The translations under genes were made by a program, and so were the position numbers. A stretch of 64,000 nucleotides of DNA, taken from contig NZ_CP100351.1 of assembly GCF_024204645.1 (NCBI RefSeq), positions 496,001-560,000 of the forward strand, written 5' to 3'. The notes under the pieces are model-generated. The model saw nothing but the letters and a program-made list of their open reading frames with translations, was not told the origin of the DNA and ran no database searches. The DNA is from Desulfomicrobium sp. ZS1 (GTDB lineage: Bacteria; Desulfobacterota; Desulfovibrionia; Desulfovibrionales; Desulfomicrobiaceae). Below, piece after piece: positions 7,341 through 16,230 of the stretch; the first letter of the stretch is position 1; every line of letters starts with the position of its first letter.

Positions 7341-10300
7341 TCAAACACCGCTCACGTTCATGCGCACCTTGACCCAGTGTTCCTGGTGGTCGTCCACCAG
7401 CGCAATGGTCTGGCCTGTCTGCTCAACATCATCGAGGGTCAGGCGCGTGCCGATCTTCTTTCCTTTAAACTGCGACACGGTGATGTGATAGACCGTTTCC
7501 CGGAAGCGGTAGTGCACCGTGAATTCCTGCCATCGCGGATGGGGGCAGGGCGTGATGCGCAGCCTGTCGACTTCAAGGCTCAGGCCCAGGAGCGATTCCA
7601 TGATGAGGCGATACATCCAGGCGGCCGAGCCCGTGTACCATGTCCAGCCGCCACGGCCCGTATGCGGCGGAGCGCCGTAGACATCGGCGGCGACGACGTA
7701 GGGTTCGCCCTTGTAGATGGCCGTCTCTTCGGGGGTGCGGGCGTGATTGACCGGGTTGATCATGTCGAAAATCTCCCAGGCGCGTTTCGTATCGCCCTGA
7801 CGGGCAAAGGCCATGGCGGCCCAGATGGCTGCGTGGGTGTACTGCCCCCCGTTTTCACGCACTCCGGGCACATATCCCTTGATGTAGCCGGGGTTCAGAT
7901 CGGACGTGTCGAAAGGCGGGTCCAGAAGTTGAACCAGCCCGTGCTCGCGGCGAACCAGATGCCTATCCAGGGACTGCATGGCCGTGCGCGCCCGCTGCGG
8001 GTCTCCCGCCCCCGAGAGTACGGACCAGCTCTGGGCGATGGAGTCGATGCGGCATTCGTCGTTTTTCGCCGAACCCAGCGGCGTGCCGTCATCAAAGTAC
8101 GCACGGCGGTACCAGTCTCCATCCCAACCGCTTTCTTCGATGATGCGGCTCAGTTTGGCGGCTTCCTGCCGGCACTCTTCGGCAAACGGGGCGTCTCCTT
8201 GTCCACTGGCCAGCGTGGCGAAGGCGTCGAGCACATGATGCAGGAAGAAGCCGAGCCAGACGCTTTCGCCTTTGCCGTGTTCACCCACCAGATTCATGCC
8301 GTCGTTCCAATCGCCGGAGCCGATGAGCGGCAAGCCGTGCACGCCAAAGCGCAAGCCGTTCCGGATGGCCCGCACGCAGTGTTCGTAGAGGCTGGCGCTC
8401 TGGTCCGAGCGTTCGGGCAGATCGTAGCAGGATTCCTCGTCGTCACTGAGCGCGCGCATTCGCAGGAACGGGACGCTTTCATTTAAAATGCCGGTGTCCC
8501 CGATGGCGGCGACATAGCGACACGTCGCGAGCGGCAGCCACAGGTAGTCGTCGGAACATTTGGTGCGCACGCCCCGGCCCATGGGCGGATGCCACCAGTG
8601 CTGCACGTCGCCTTCCTCGAATTGCCGCGAGGCGCAGAGCAGGAGATGCTCGCGGACCAGACCAGGCCTGGCATGGACAAGGGCCATGACGTCCTGGAGC
8701 TGGTCGCGGAAACCGAACGCACCGCCCGACTGGTAGGTCGCGCTGCGCGCCCACAGGCGGCAGGCCAGGGTCTGGTACAGGAGCCAGCCGTTGGCGAGCA
8801 CGTTGAGCGCTTGGTCCGGAGTCTGGACATGAATGGCCCCGAGGGTATGAGCCCAATGCTGCCATACCTTGTCGAGGGCGTGCCGCGCCGCGGGCGCGCC
8901 CCTGAAACGCTGGATCAGCTGCTGCGCGTCCGGGGCGTCGGTTCCCACGCCCAGTTTGAAGATGATCTCCCGCTCTTCTCCGACTTCGAGATCGAAACCG
9001 ACCTGGATCGCTGCGCACGGGTCCATGGCCGTCCCCGTCTTGCCGGAGAGGCGGGTGCGGGTCATGGCGGCGGGCGCTCGGAGCGTGCCGCTGCGGCCCA
9101 GAAATTCCGTGCGGTCGGCGGTGATCGTGCGGGAGACGTCGTCCACATCGAAAAACGCCGTCCGCGTGCCGAATTCGGGGTTGTACGGGTTGCACGCCAG
9201 CAAAGCCCCGCTGTGCTGGTCGATTTCCGTGATGACGTGAAACGCGGATTTCGGACGCAAATCGCCGAGCACCCACTCCACGTATCCGGTCGCGGAAATC
9301 CTCCGGGAGCGTTCGGAAACATTGGACACTTTCAGCACCGAGAATTTGATCTGCGCGTCGAGGGCGACATAGACCATGAGTTCCGAGCGGATCCCGCGTT
9401 CGGTATGCTCGAAGACGCTGTATCCGAACCCGTGCCTGGTCACATACGGCGTCACTCCGCGGCAAGGGCGCGGCGTGGGCGACCAGTAATGCCCCCGTTC
9501 TTCGTCGCGCAGGTAGAAGGCTTCCCCGCCCTCGCCGCTGACAGGGTCGTTGTCCCAGGGGGTGAGGCGAAATTCGTGGGCGTTTTCGCTCCAGGTGTAG
9601 GAGCCGCCGCATTCGGAGACGACGCTCCCGAAGAGGGGGTTTGCCAGCACATTGACCCAGGGCGCGGGCGTGGCCAGGTCCTGGGCGGTGGTGATGACAT
9701 ACTCGCGTCCGTCCGGGGTGAATCCGCCCTGGCCGTTGAAAAAGGTCAGGTCGTGGCGTGGCTGCGGAGCTAGCGGCAGGGGCTCGGAGCGATGCGTTCT
9801 GCTCGGTACCAGCTGGGGAATCCTGATGCGCGTCAAGGTGCGGCCGTCGATCTGCTGCGCCAGGGTTCCGAGGGTATCGGAGATGACGACGCGCGCGACC
9901 GTCTGGATCAGGATGCGATCCTCTTCTGCGAAACGATTGCCTGAGCGCACGAAGATCCCGCCGGGCTGTTCGGTTCCGCCGGATTCGACCCCGGCCGCGA
10001 CGAGGCCCATGATTTGATCATAGAGGACCTGCCTGTATCCGGTCTGATCCTCGTTCCAGATGACCAGGTCGACTTTGAGCCCTTTCAGCCGCCAGTAGGC
10101 GTGTGCCTGCACAAGCTGGCGGACCAGTTCGATATTGGCGATGTCCTGGATCTGGAGCAGCACGATGGGCAAATCCCCGGAAATCGCATGACTCCAGAGT
10201 CCGGACTGTCCTCGCCGGTTCTTGATGAGAATACCCGACTCGGCTCTGAGCGCCGCATTGGCATAAATGACCGATCCAGCAAGACGTCCATAGAGCTGCG

Positions 10301-13300
10301 CGTCTGCTTCGGATGCGTTGAGCTGCCGCAAAAGCACCTGGCCGTGTGTCCAGGCCAGGTCGAAGACCCTGTCCGCGATGCGGCGGTCCTGGTATTTTTC
10401 AACCAGGCGCAGGGTTTTTTCCCGGGTTTCGGCGATGCCGGAGATGATGTTGAGAGTTACCGATTCTTCAGGCTCAAGGACAATGCGGCCGCGGATGGAG
10501 ACAATGGGGTCCAGAACGGAGCCTTCGCTGCCCGAGAGCGCGCCGGAGAAATATTCGCCCTTGCAGCTCATGGCCAGCGGCTCGGCGACGGTGTTTTCGC
10601 GCCCAAGGAATCGCATGCGGTCCGTTTCAAAGGAAATGTCGATGGGACGCACGTCGTGCACGATCATCATGTGCAGCATCCAGGGCGGCTTTTCCCCCTG
10701 GGAGCGTGGCCGTCTGGAGCAGAGGATGGCCTGCTGCCCGGGGATGATCTCGGTCTGGACAAACAGGTTGCTGAAAGCGGGGTGCAGGTCGTCGGAGGCG
10801 GAACTGGCCAGGGTCACCTCGGCGTAACTGGTCAGATCAAGGGTTCGGCGCGTTCGGGCGCGGTTGGTGATGCGCACCCGGCGCAGCTCGATATCGTCTT
10901 CGGGTGACACCGTGATCTCCGTATGGGAGTCGTAATTGTGGTCCTGCACGCGGAATTCGGCCCGCCCTTCCGAGAAGATGGCTTCATAGCGCTGCGCCTG
11001 TTTGCGCGTCGGCTGGTACGCCGTGGACCAATATTCCCGGCTGTCCAGATCACGCAGGAAACAGAATGTGCCCCAGTTGTCGCAGGTGCGGTCTTCGCGC
11101 CACCTGGTTACGCTCAGATCCTTCCAGCGGCTGTAGCCGCCACCGGCATTGGTGACCATGACGTGGTAGCGGCCGTTGGAGAGCAGCTGCACTTCCGGGG
11201 CGGGCGTGTCCGGGCGTGAGAACACGCGGATGTGCGAGCCCCCGCTGTCCGAATCCATCTGGAGTTCGGACAGTTCGGAGGTGTGCGCATAGAACGCGGT
11301 GGTTTTGGGGATGCGTTCTTGCAGGAGCAGCATGGTCGCCTGGAACAGTGGGTCGGAAGCGAATCGTTTTTGCATGGGGCGATCAAGCAGCAGATGGGCC
11401 ATGGAGAGCAGGCTCATGCCCTGATGATGGGCCATGAAGGATCGGACCACGACGCTTGATTGGCCGCGCGGCAGGCGCGCGGGCGTGTAGTCGATGGCCT
11501 CGTAGAAGCCGAATCTGGTGTCGAAACCTTCGTCCGCCAGGCGGATGAGATTCCGGCATGCTTCACCCGGCGTGACCATGAGCGCCAGGGCCGAGGCGTA
11601 GGGCGCGATGACCAGATCCTCGGCCAGTCCGCGTTTGAGGCCAAGGCCAGGCACGCCAAAGGCCCGGTATTGATAGTTCTGGTGCACGTCGATGGCGTTG
11701 TACCCGCACTCCGAAATGCCCCAGGGCACGGAGCGCTTCTTGCCGTATTCGATCTGTCTGGCCACGGAGGCGTTGCAGGTTTGCTCAAGCAGGGTGGATT
11801 CGTAGGTCGGCATGACCAGCATCGGCATCAGGTATTCGAACATGGAGCCGCTCCAGGACAACAGAACCGGCTCGCCTCCGGCGGTGGTCAACAGGCGCCC
11901 CAGCGAGAACCAGCTCTCCTGCGGAATCTGTCCCTGGGCAATGGCCACGAAGGTGGCCAGCCGCGCTTCCGAGGCCAAAAGATCGTAGAAGCTGTTGTCT
12001 CGTCGACATTCAGAGACATTGTAGCCGATGGCCAGCAGATGGCTCGTTTCGTCGCACAGGAACTCGAATTCCATTTGAGCCAGCGTGCTGCATTGCAGGG
12101 CGAGGCGCTCGCAGGTCTTGATCCGCGCTTCGGCGTGTTGGCCGGCCTTGGTGACAAGGCTTTGCAGCTCTCCCCATTCGTTATAGTCCGAGGAGGCCGC
12201 CGTTTCCTGTCGCTGCACAATGTCCGGGAGGATTGACTCGGCCAGGGTCGTCAGTTCGTTTAAGGTCGGGATCCGGTCGAGAGCGGGAAGAGCCGGCAGA
12301 TTTTTACGCACGATCGCAAGCTCCGCCCACGGGGCAAGGCTGGTCAGTTCCGAGAGCGCGTCGCGGCATTGTTCGGCAAAGGCGCCTGCCCACCACCGTG
12401 CGTTCGAGTCCGGGTCCGCGCCCGAGGCGCTTAAGCTGTCGATCAGGGTCGCGGCCGATGCCGCCAGCCGTTCGAGTCGTTGCCGTGAAGCCATCAGGGT
12501 GAGCGGCTCGGAGCGGGGCGCGGCGTTCACGGCGTTCAGGTCGAGCCTGAGGCCGGCAAGCGGGTCCACTGCCGTTTTCGGAGCAGATTTCAAGGCCACG
12601 GCCAGGATTTCAAGGGTGTCGCGCAAGCTCTCGAAAGTGCGGGGTTCCAGAATCTTGCGGCCTGCAAGTTCGAGCAGGCCCGGCTTCAAGGTCAACAGAT
12701 GTCCGGCCAGGTTGCCGCTGTCCACGGAGGAGATGTAGTGCGGAGGCAGCGGGGCCAGGGTCTGGGTGTCGTACCAGTTGTAGAAATGCCCTCGATAGCG
12801 TTCCAGCGTGCTCATGGTGCGCAGCGTCTTCATGGTGCGGTCGAGGAACCTTCCGGCCGAGATGATCCCGAAATCGCAGGCGGAGAGGTTCGCCAGCAGC
12901 GCAAGGCCCATATTGGTCGGCGAGGTGCGGTGCGCAACCACGGGGGCGGGATGCTCCTGAAAATTGTCGGGAGGGAGCCACTGGTCTTCGGGGCCGACGA
13001 ATGTTTCGAAGAAGGCCCAGGTCTTGCGGGCCGCCCTGCGCAGGAAGAGAATCTGTTCCCTGGTCAGGGCGTCCTTGCGGCGAGGGATGGCGCGGCTGAT
13101 CCACCAGACTATGGCCGGGGATACAAACCAGAGCGCGAGCAGCACACTTGCCACCGGCAGCGTCTGCGGCGCCGATACGGCGAGCACGCTCGCAACGCTG
13201 ATGGCCAGAAGCGGCCCGATCCACATGGCCGTAAGTGAGCCGGCGAAACCGGCGTGGTCGCTTTGTGCGTTGCATGACGGATTCCACTCCAGCAGGCCAC

Positions 13301-16097
13301 GATGCGTGACCAGCATCCTCCAGATGGTGCGCAAAATCGCGTCCAGGCTGAAATAGGCCTCGTAGGGCAGACAGACAAGGGTGAAGGCCGCGCGCCCCAA
13401 ATGTTGGAAGGTCAGACCTGCCGACGCGGCGAGGTGCTGCGCTGGGGAAACGTCATCGGGTTTTTTGAGGAGGTTTGAAAGCGAGTCCACCAGGGAAGGG
13501 ATCAGAATGATGCCGAGCACCACCGTGGTCCAGAACAGGGCGGCGGGCAGAACCGTCCAGCCCAGGATCAGAAGCAGGGTCAGCGCCGTGGCGGTCAGGC
13601 TGCGTCGCAGGTTGTCGAGAATCTTCCATTGGGACAGCATGGAGATGGGGTTTTTGTAAAGCCGCCCGTCCGCGCCGGGAACCCGGGGCAGCAGCCAGCG
13701 GGCGATCTGCCAATCACCCCGGATCCAGCGATGCCTGCGGCTCACGTCCTCGCTGTAGCGGGACGGATACTGCTCATACAGTTCCACATCGCTCAAGAGT
13801 CCTGATCTGGCGTAACAGCCTTCCAGGAGGTCGTGGCTCAGAATCCGGTTGTCCGGGAAGCGGCCATCGAGCGCCTGCCTGAAGACGTCCACGTCGTAGA
13901 TGCCCTTGCCGATGAACGAACCTTCGCCGAACAGGTCCTGATACACATCGGAGACGGCGTTGGTGTAGGGGTCGATGCCGACCTCGCTGGCGCACATGCG
14001 CGCATATTTCGAACGATTCGCGCCGGTCAGGCTGATCGCCACCCGTGGCTGCAGGATGCCGTAACCGGCCGTGACACGACCGCGTGCCGCGTCGTAGACG
14101 GCGCGGTTCAGCGGATGGCACATGGCGCCCACAAATTTTCGCGCCGAGTCGCGGGCCAGTTGCGTGTCGGTGTCCAGGGTGATGACGAACCTGATGTCCG
14201 TCAGGATGGACGTGTCGCCGACGATGAGCGCGAAGCGATCCGTCGCATCAGCCGAGCCCTTGCTCAGCAGGGCGTTCAAATCACCGAGTTTTCCGCGCTT
14301 GCGTTCAAAGCCCATCCACGTCTTTTCGGCGGCGTTGAATCTGCGCGGACGATGCAGCAGGAAAAAGGTGCTGCCGGCATCGCTCGGGTATTTGGCGTTC
14401 AGCGCTTCGATCATGCCGCGGGCCAGGCTGATCAGTTCTTCGTCCTCCGGCATGGTTTCCTGGGCTGCGTCGATAAGGTCCGTGAGCAGGGCAAAATGGA
14501 GGTGCCGGTCGCGATTCCCCAGAAATCGGACTTCGAGATCGTTGGCCAGTTCCTCGACGCAGCGTGCGCCAGTGAGCATTGTCGGGACCACGACCAGGGT
14601 CCGCGCCTCGGGCGGAATTCCCTTGGAAAAGTCCATGCGCGGCAGCAGGCGCGGGGTGGCCAGGAGCGTGGCCAGCCAATTCGCGAGCGACACCGCCAGG
14701 TGGCTGCAGCAGAGCACGAGGAGCAGGCAGAAAAGGCCGAGCTGCCAGCCGCTCAGTCCGTCGCCATGGGCCTTGGACGCAAGGAACGTGGTCAGCATGG
14801 CCGTCAGGAGCACGATGCCGCCGCCATAGAAGAAAAATCGGTGCCCAAGAACGCATAGCGCCGCAGCAGGCGAGCGGCGCATCTGAATTAGCCGCTCAAG
14901 CTGAGCACGTCCGTCACCGACCAGATAGAACCCGACATGGCCCTTGCGTTCTTCGCCCTGGCCCGCCGCGCCTTCCTGTGCCAGTTCCAGGGCCTTGCGC
15001 GCCACCTCGGATTCGGAATGCGGACATTTTTTTGCTATTTTTTCCACGACATGGCGATACCTGTCGCGAGTGGGAAAGTTCATCTTGGTGTAGATGGAAA
15101 CGGGGTCTTGCCCGAGAATACTTTCGACCGTGCTCAAGGACTCGACAAAATCGTTCCAGTTTGTGGCGTTCAGGGAACGCAGGCTGCCGATGCTGTTGCT
15201 GATGGAGATCTGGTCGGAGGCTTGCTGCTGGTTTTCCAGGCGCACCAGTTGATCGATGGTTTGGCCGGATTCGGACAGGCGGCGTTCGATCCAGGACAGC
15301 GGGAGGGATTGCGCCGGACCCTGTCCCTGCAGACGGCGGGTGAGCTCCGCGACAAACGAGCTGGCCATGGGCGGGTCGGATCTGGCCATGTCGGCGATGG
15401 TCAGGATCAGACTTTTGGGGTCGGAGGAGGCCACCTCGGTCATCAGATTGGCCCAGTAATCGGCATTGTTGCGGTCTTTTCTGCGCACGGCGAGGCGGGC
15501 GGCGACCCGGCGCAGGTTCTCGATCAGGGCCAGACGCAGCATGATGGGGATGGCCCACAGCTCGCCGAGTTTAAGGGATGTTACGGTTTGGTAGGCGGCC
15601 ACGAAGCGGCTCAGGTATTCCGGGTCCACGCGGCCGTCGCCGTGCGAGATGGCCTCCAGGGCGAGGTCGTACACGCGCGGGAGACCGGCCGAATGCCCGC
15701 CGCGCAGTTGGGGCAGTTCGCGGCTGTAACCCTTGGGTAAGTGTTTAGCGGCAATACGGATCTGCTCTTCGATCACATAGAAATTGTCGAGCAGCCATTC
15801 TCCGGCCGGAGTCATACGCTGGTCGTTCTTGACGTCTTCCGTCAGCAGGCGGTGCACGTTCCGCAACACCCGCTCGTTTTCGGCCAGACGCGACAGAAGG
15901 CGATCGTGCGTGCGCTTTGCCGTGAGCTGGTGCATGCTCGCCAGGATCTTGCCGTGCTGCTCCATCTGGGAGGCGCTGAACAGTTCCGCCCGCAGAGGAA
16001 GTTCCTCGTCGATGCTCGTGTCAGATGGACCGCGTCCGGTCAGACGTGTCCAGAGAGTTGAAAAGGAACTCTTGCCAATGTCGCTCGTCGTCTTCAT
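7341..16097 (-). CDS. ndvB: Cyclic beta-1,2-glucan synthase (NdvB/ChvB family)
   Basis: At 2,918 residues this is the length of rhizobial ChvB/NdvB. The order is: an N-terminal soluble region; membrane helices near 416-475; a GT84 glycosyltransferase with the acidic DTDT motif at about 642-645 and RWIRGDWQ at 790-797; further helices near 836-875 and 950-1000; a glycoamylase-like domain (SECGYNAIDVHQNYQYRAFG near 1465); and a C-terminal GH94 phosphorylase-like part with GDWNDGMN near 2595. The family elongates beta-1,2-glucan from UDP-glucose at the inner membrane, controls chain length by phosphorolysis and cyclises the product, which then moves to the periplasm. The ATG has an AGGGGA ribosome site. 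No NdvA-type exporter lies nearby. The adjoining stress cluster suggests a role in envelope or osmotic protection (inference). Confidence 0.93.
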   Translation of the reverse strand: MKTTSDIGKSSFSTLWTRLTGRGPSDTSIDEELPLRAELFSASQMEQHGKILASMHQLTAKRTHDRLLSRLAENERVLRNVHRLLTEDVKNDQRMTPAGEWLLDNFYVIEEQIRIAAKHLPKGYSRELPQLRGGHSAGLPRVYDLALEAISHGDGRVDPEYLSRFVAAYQTVTSLKLGELWAIPIMLRLALIENLRRVAARLAVRRKDRNNADYWANLMTEVASSDPKSLILTIADMARSDPPMASSFVAELTRRLQGQGPAQSLPLSWIERRLSESGQTIDQLVRLENQQQASDQISISNSIGSLRSLNATNWNDFVESLSTVESILGQDPVSIYTKMNFPTRDRYRHVVEKIAKKCPHSESEVARKALELAQEGAAGQGEERKGHVGFYLVGDGRAQLERLIQMRRSPAAALCVLGHRFFFYGGGIVLLTAMLTTFLASKAHGDGLSGWQLGLFCLLLVLCCSHLAVSLANWLATLLATPRLLPRMDFSKGIPPEARTLVVVPTMLTGARCVEELANDLEVRFLGNRDRHLHFALLTDLIDAAQETMPEDEELISLARGMIEALNAKYPSDAGSTFFLLHRPRRFNAAEKTWMGFERKRGKLGDLNALLSKGSADATDRFALIVGDTSILTDIRFVITLDTDTQLARDSARKFVGAMCHPLNRAVYDAARGRVTAGYGILQPRVAISLTGANRSKYARMCASEVGIDPYTNAVSDVYQDLFGEGSFIGKGIYDVDVFRQALDGRFPDNRILSHDLLEGCYARSGLLSDVELYEQYPSRYSEDVSRRHRWIRGDWQIARWLLPRVPGADGRLYKNPISMLSQWKILDNLRRSLTATALTLLLILGWTVLPAALFWTTVVLGIILIPSLVDSLSNLLKKPDDVSPAQHLAASAGLTFQHLGRAAFTLVCLPYEAYFSLDAILRTIWRMLVTHRGLLEWNPSCNAQSDHAGFAGSLTAMWIGPLLAISVASVLAVSAPQTLPVASVLLALWFVSPAIVWWISRAIPRRKDALTREQILFLRRAARKTWAFFETFVGPEDQWLPPDNFQEHPAPVVAHRTSPTNMGLALLANLSACDFGIISAGRFLDRTMKTLRTMSTLERYRGHFYNWYDTQTLAPLPPHYISSVDSGNLAGHLLTLKPGLLELAGRKILEPRTFESLRDTLEILAVALKSAPKTAVDPLAGLRLDLNAVNAAPRSEPLTLMASRQRLERLAASAATLIDSLSASGADPDSNARWWAGAFAEQCRDALSELTSLAPWAELAIVRKNLPALPALDRIPTLNELTTLAESILPDIVQRQETAASSDYNEWGELQSLVTKAGQHAEARIKTCERLALQCSTLAQMEFEFLCDETSHLLAIGYNVSECRRDNSFYDLLASEARLATFVAIAQGQIPQESWFSLGRLLTTAGGEPVLLSWSGSMFEYLMPMLVMPTYESTLLEQTCNASVARQIEYGKKRSVPWGISECGYNAIDVHQNYQYRAFGVPGLGLKRGLAEDLVIAPYASALALMVTPGEACRNLIRLADEGFDTRFGFYEAIDYTPARLPRGQSSVVVRSFMAHHQGMSLLSMAHLLLDRPMQKRFASDPLFQATMLLLQERIPKTTAFYAHTSELSELQMDSDSGGSHIRVFSRPDTPAPEVQLLSNGRYHVMVTNAGGGYSRWKDLSVTRWREDRTCDNWGTFCFLRDLDSREYWSTAYQPTRKQAQRYEAIFSEGRAEFRVQDHNYDSHTEITVSPEDDIELRRVRITNRARTRRTLDLTSYAEVTLASSASDDLHPAFSNLFVQTEIIPGQQAILCSRRPRSQGEKPPWMLHMMIVHDVRPIDISFETDRMRFLGRENTVAEPLAMSCKGEYFSGALSGSEGSVLDPIVSIRGRIVLEPEESVTLNIISGIAETREKTLRLVEKYQDRRIADRVFDLAWTHGQVLLRQLNASEADAQLYGRLAGSVIYANAALRAESGILIKNRRGQSGLWSHAISGDLPIVLLQIQDIANIELVRQLVQAHAYWRLKGLKVDLVIWNEDQTGYRQVLYDQIMGLVAAGVESGGTEQPGGIFVRSGNRFAEEDRILIQTVARVVISDTLGTLAQQIDGRTLTRIRIPQLVPSRTHRSEPLPLAPQPRHDLTFFNGQGGFTPDGREYVITTAQDLATPAPWVNVLANPLFGSVVSECGGSYTWSENAHEFRLTPWDNDPVSGEGGEAFYLRDEERGHYWSPTPRPCRGVTPYVTRHGFGYSVFEHTERGIRSELMVYVALDAQIKFSVLKVSNVSERSRRISATGYVEWVLGDLRPKSAFHVITEIDQHSGALLACNPYNPEFGTRTAFFDVDDVSRTITADRTEFLGRSGTLRAPAAMTRTRLSGKTGTAMDPCAAIQVGFDLEVGEEREIIFKLGVGTDAPDAQQLIQRFRGAPAARHALDKVWQHWAHTLGAIHVQTPDQALNVLANGWLLYQTLACRLWARSATYQSGGAFGFRDQLQDVMALVHARPGLVREHLLLCASRQFEEGDVQHWWHPPMGRGVRTKCSDDYLWLPLATCRYVAAIGDTGILNESVPFLRMRALSDDEESCYDLPERSDQSASLYEHCVRAIRNGLRFGVHGLPLIGSGDWNDGMNLVGEHGKGESVWLGFFLHHVLDAFATLASGQGDAPFAEECRQEAAKLSRIIEESGWDGDWYRRAYFDDGTPLGSAKNDECRIDSIAQSWSVLSGAGDPQRARTAMQSLDRHLVRREHGLVQLLDPPFDTSDLNPGYIKGYVPGVRENGGQYTHAAIWAAMAFARQGDTKRAWEIFDMINPVNHARTPEETAIYKGEPYVVAADVYGAPPHTGRGGWTWYTGSAAWMYRLIMESLLGLSLEVDRLRITPCPHPRWQEFTVHYRFRETVYHITVSQFKGKKIGTRLTLDDVEQTGQTIALVDDHQEHWVKVRMNVSGV

Positions 16098-16230
16098 GCG
16101 TGGTGTTCCCCTAGAGTTAGAGCGAAAGCATGAGACTTGCCCTGGTTGCGGATTCCGTGAAATTTCAAAAGTTACGCCTTGGTTTCAGCGAAGAAGCCAA
16201 AGGATGATTCGGCCGTGCATGCAGGGCAGC

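Noticed and set aside
7257-9773. Long open frames on the + strand opposite the glucan synthase gene
   Set aside because: They mirror a gene whose protein shows clear domains on the - strand; their own translations are low-complexity, Arg/Gly/Gln-rich and match no family.
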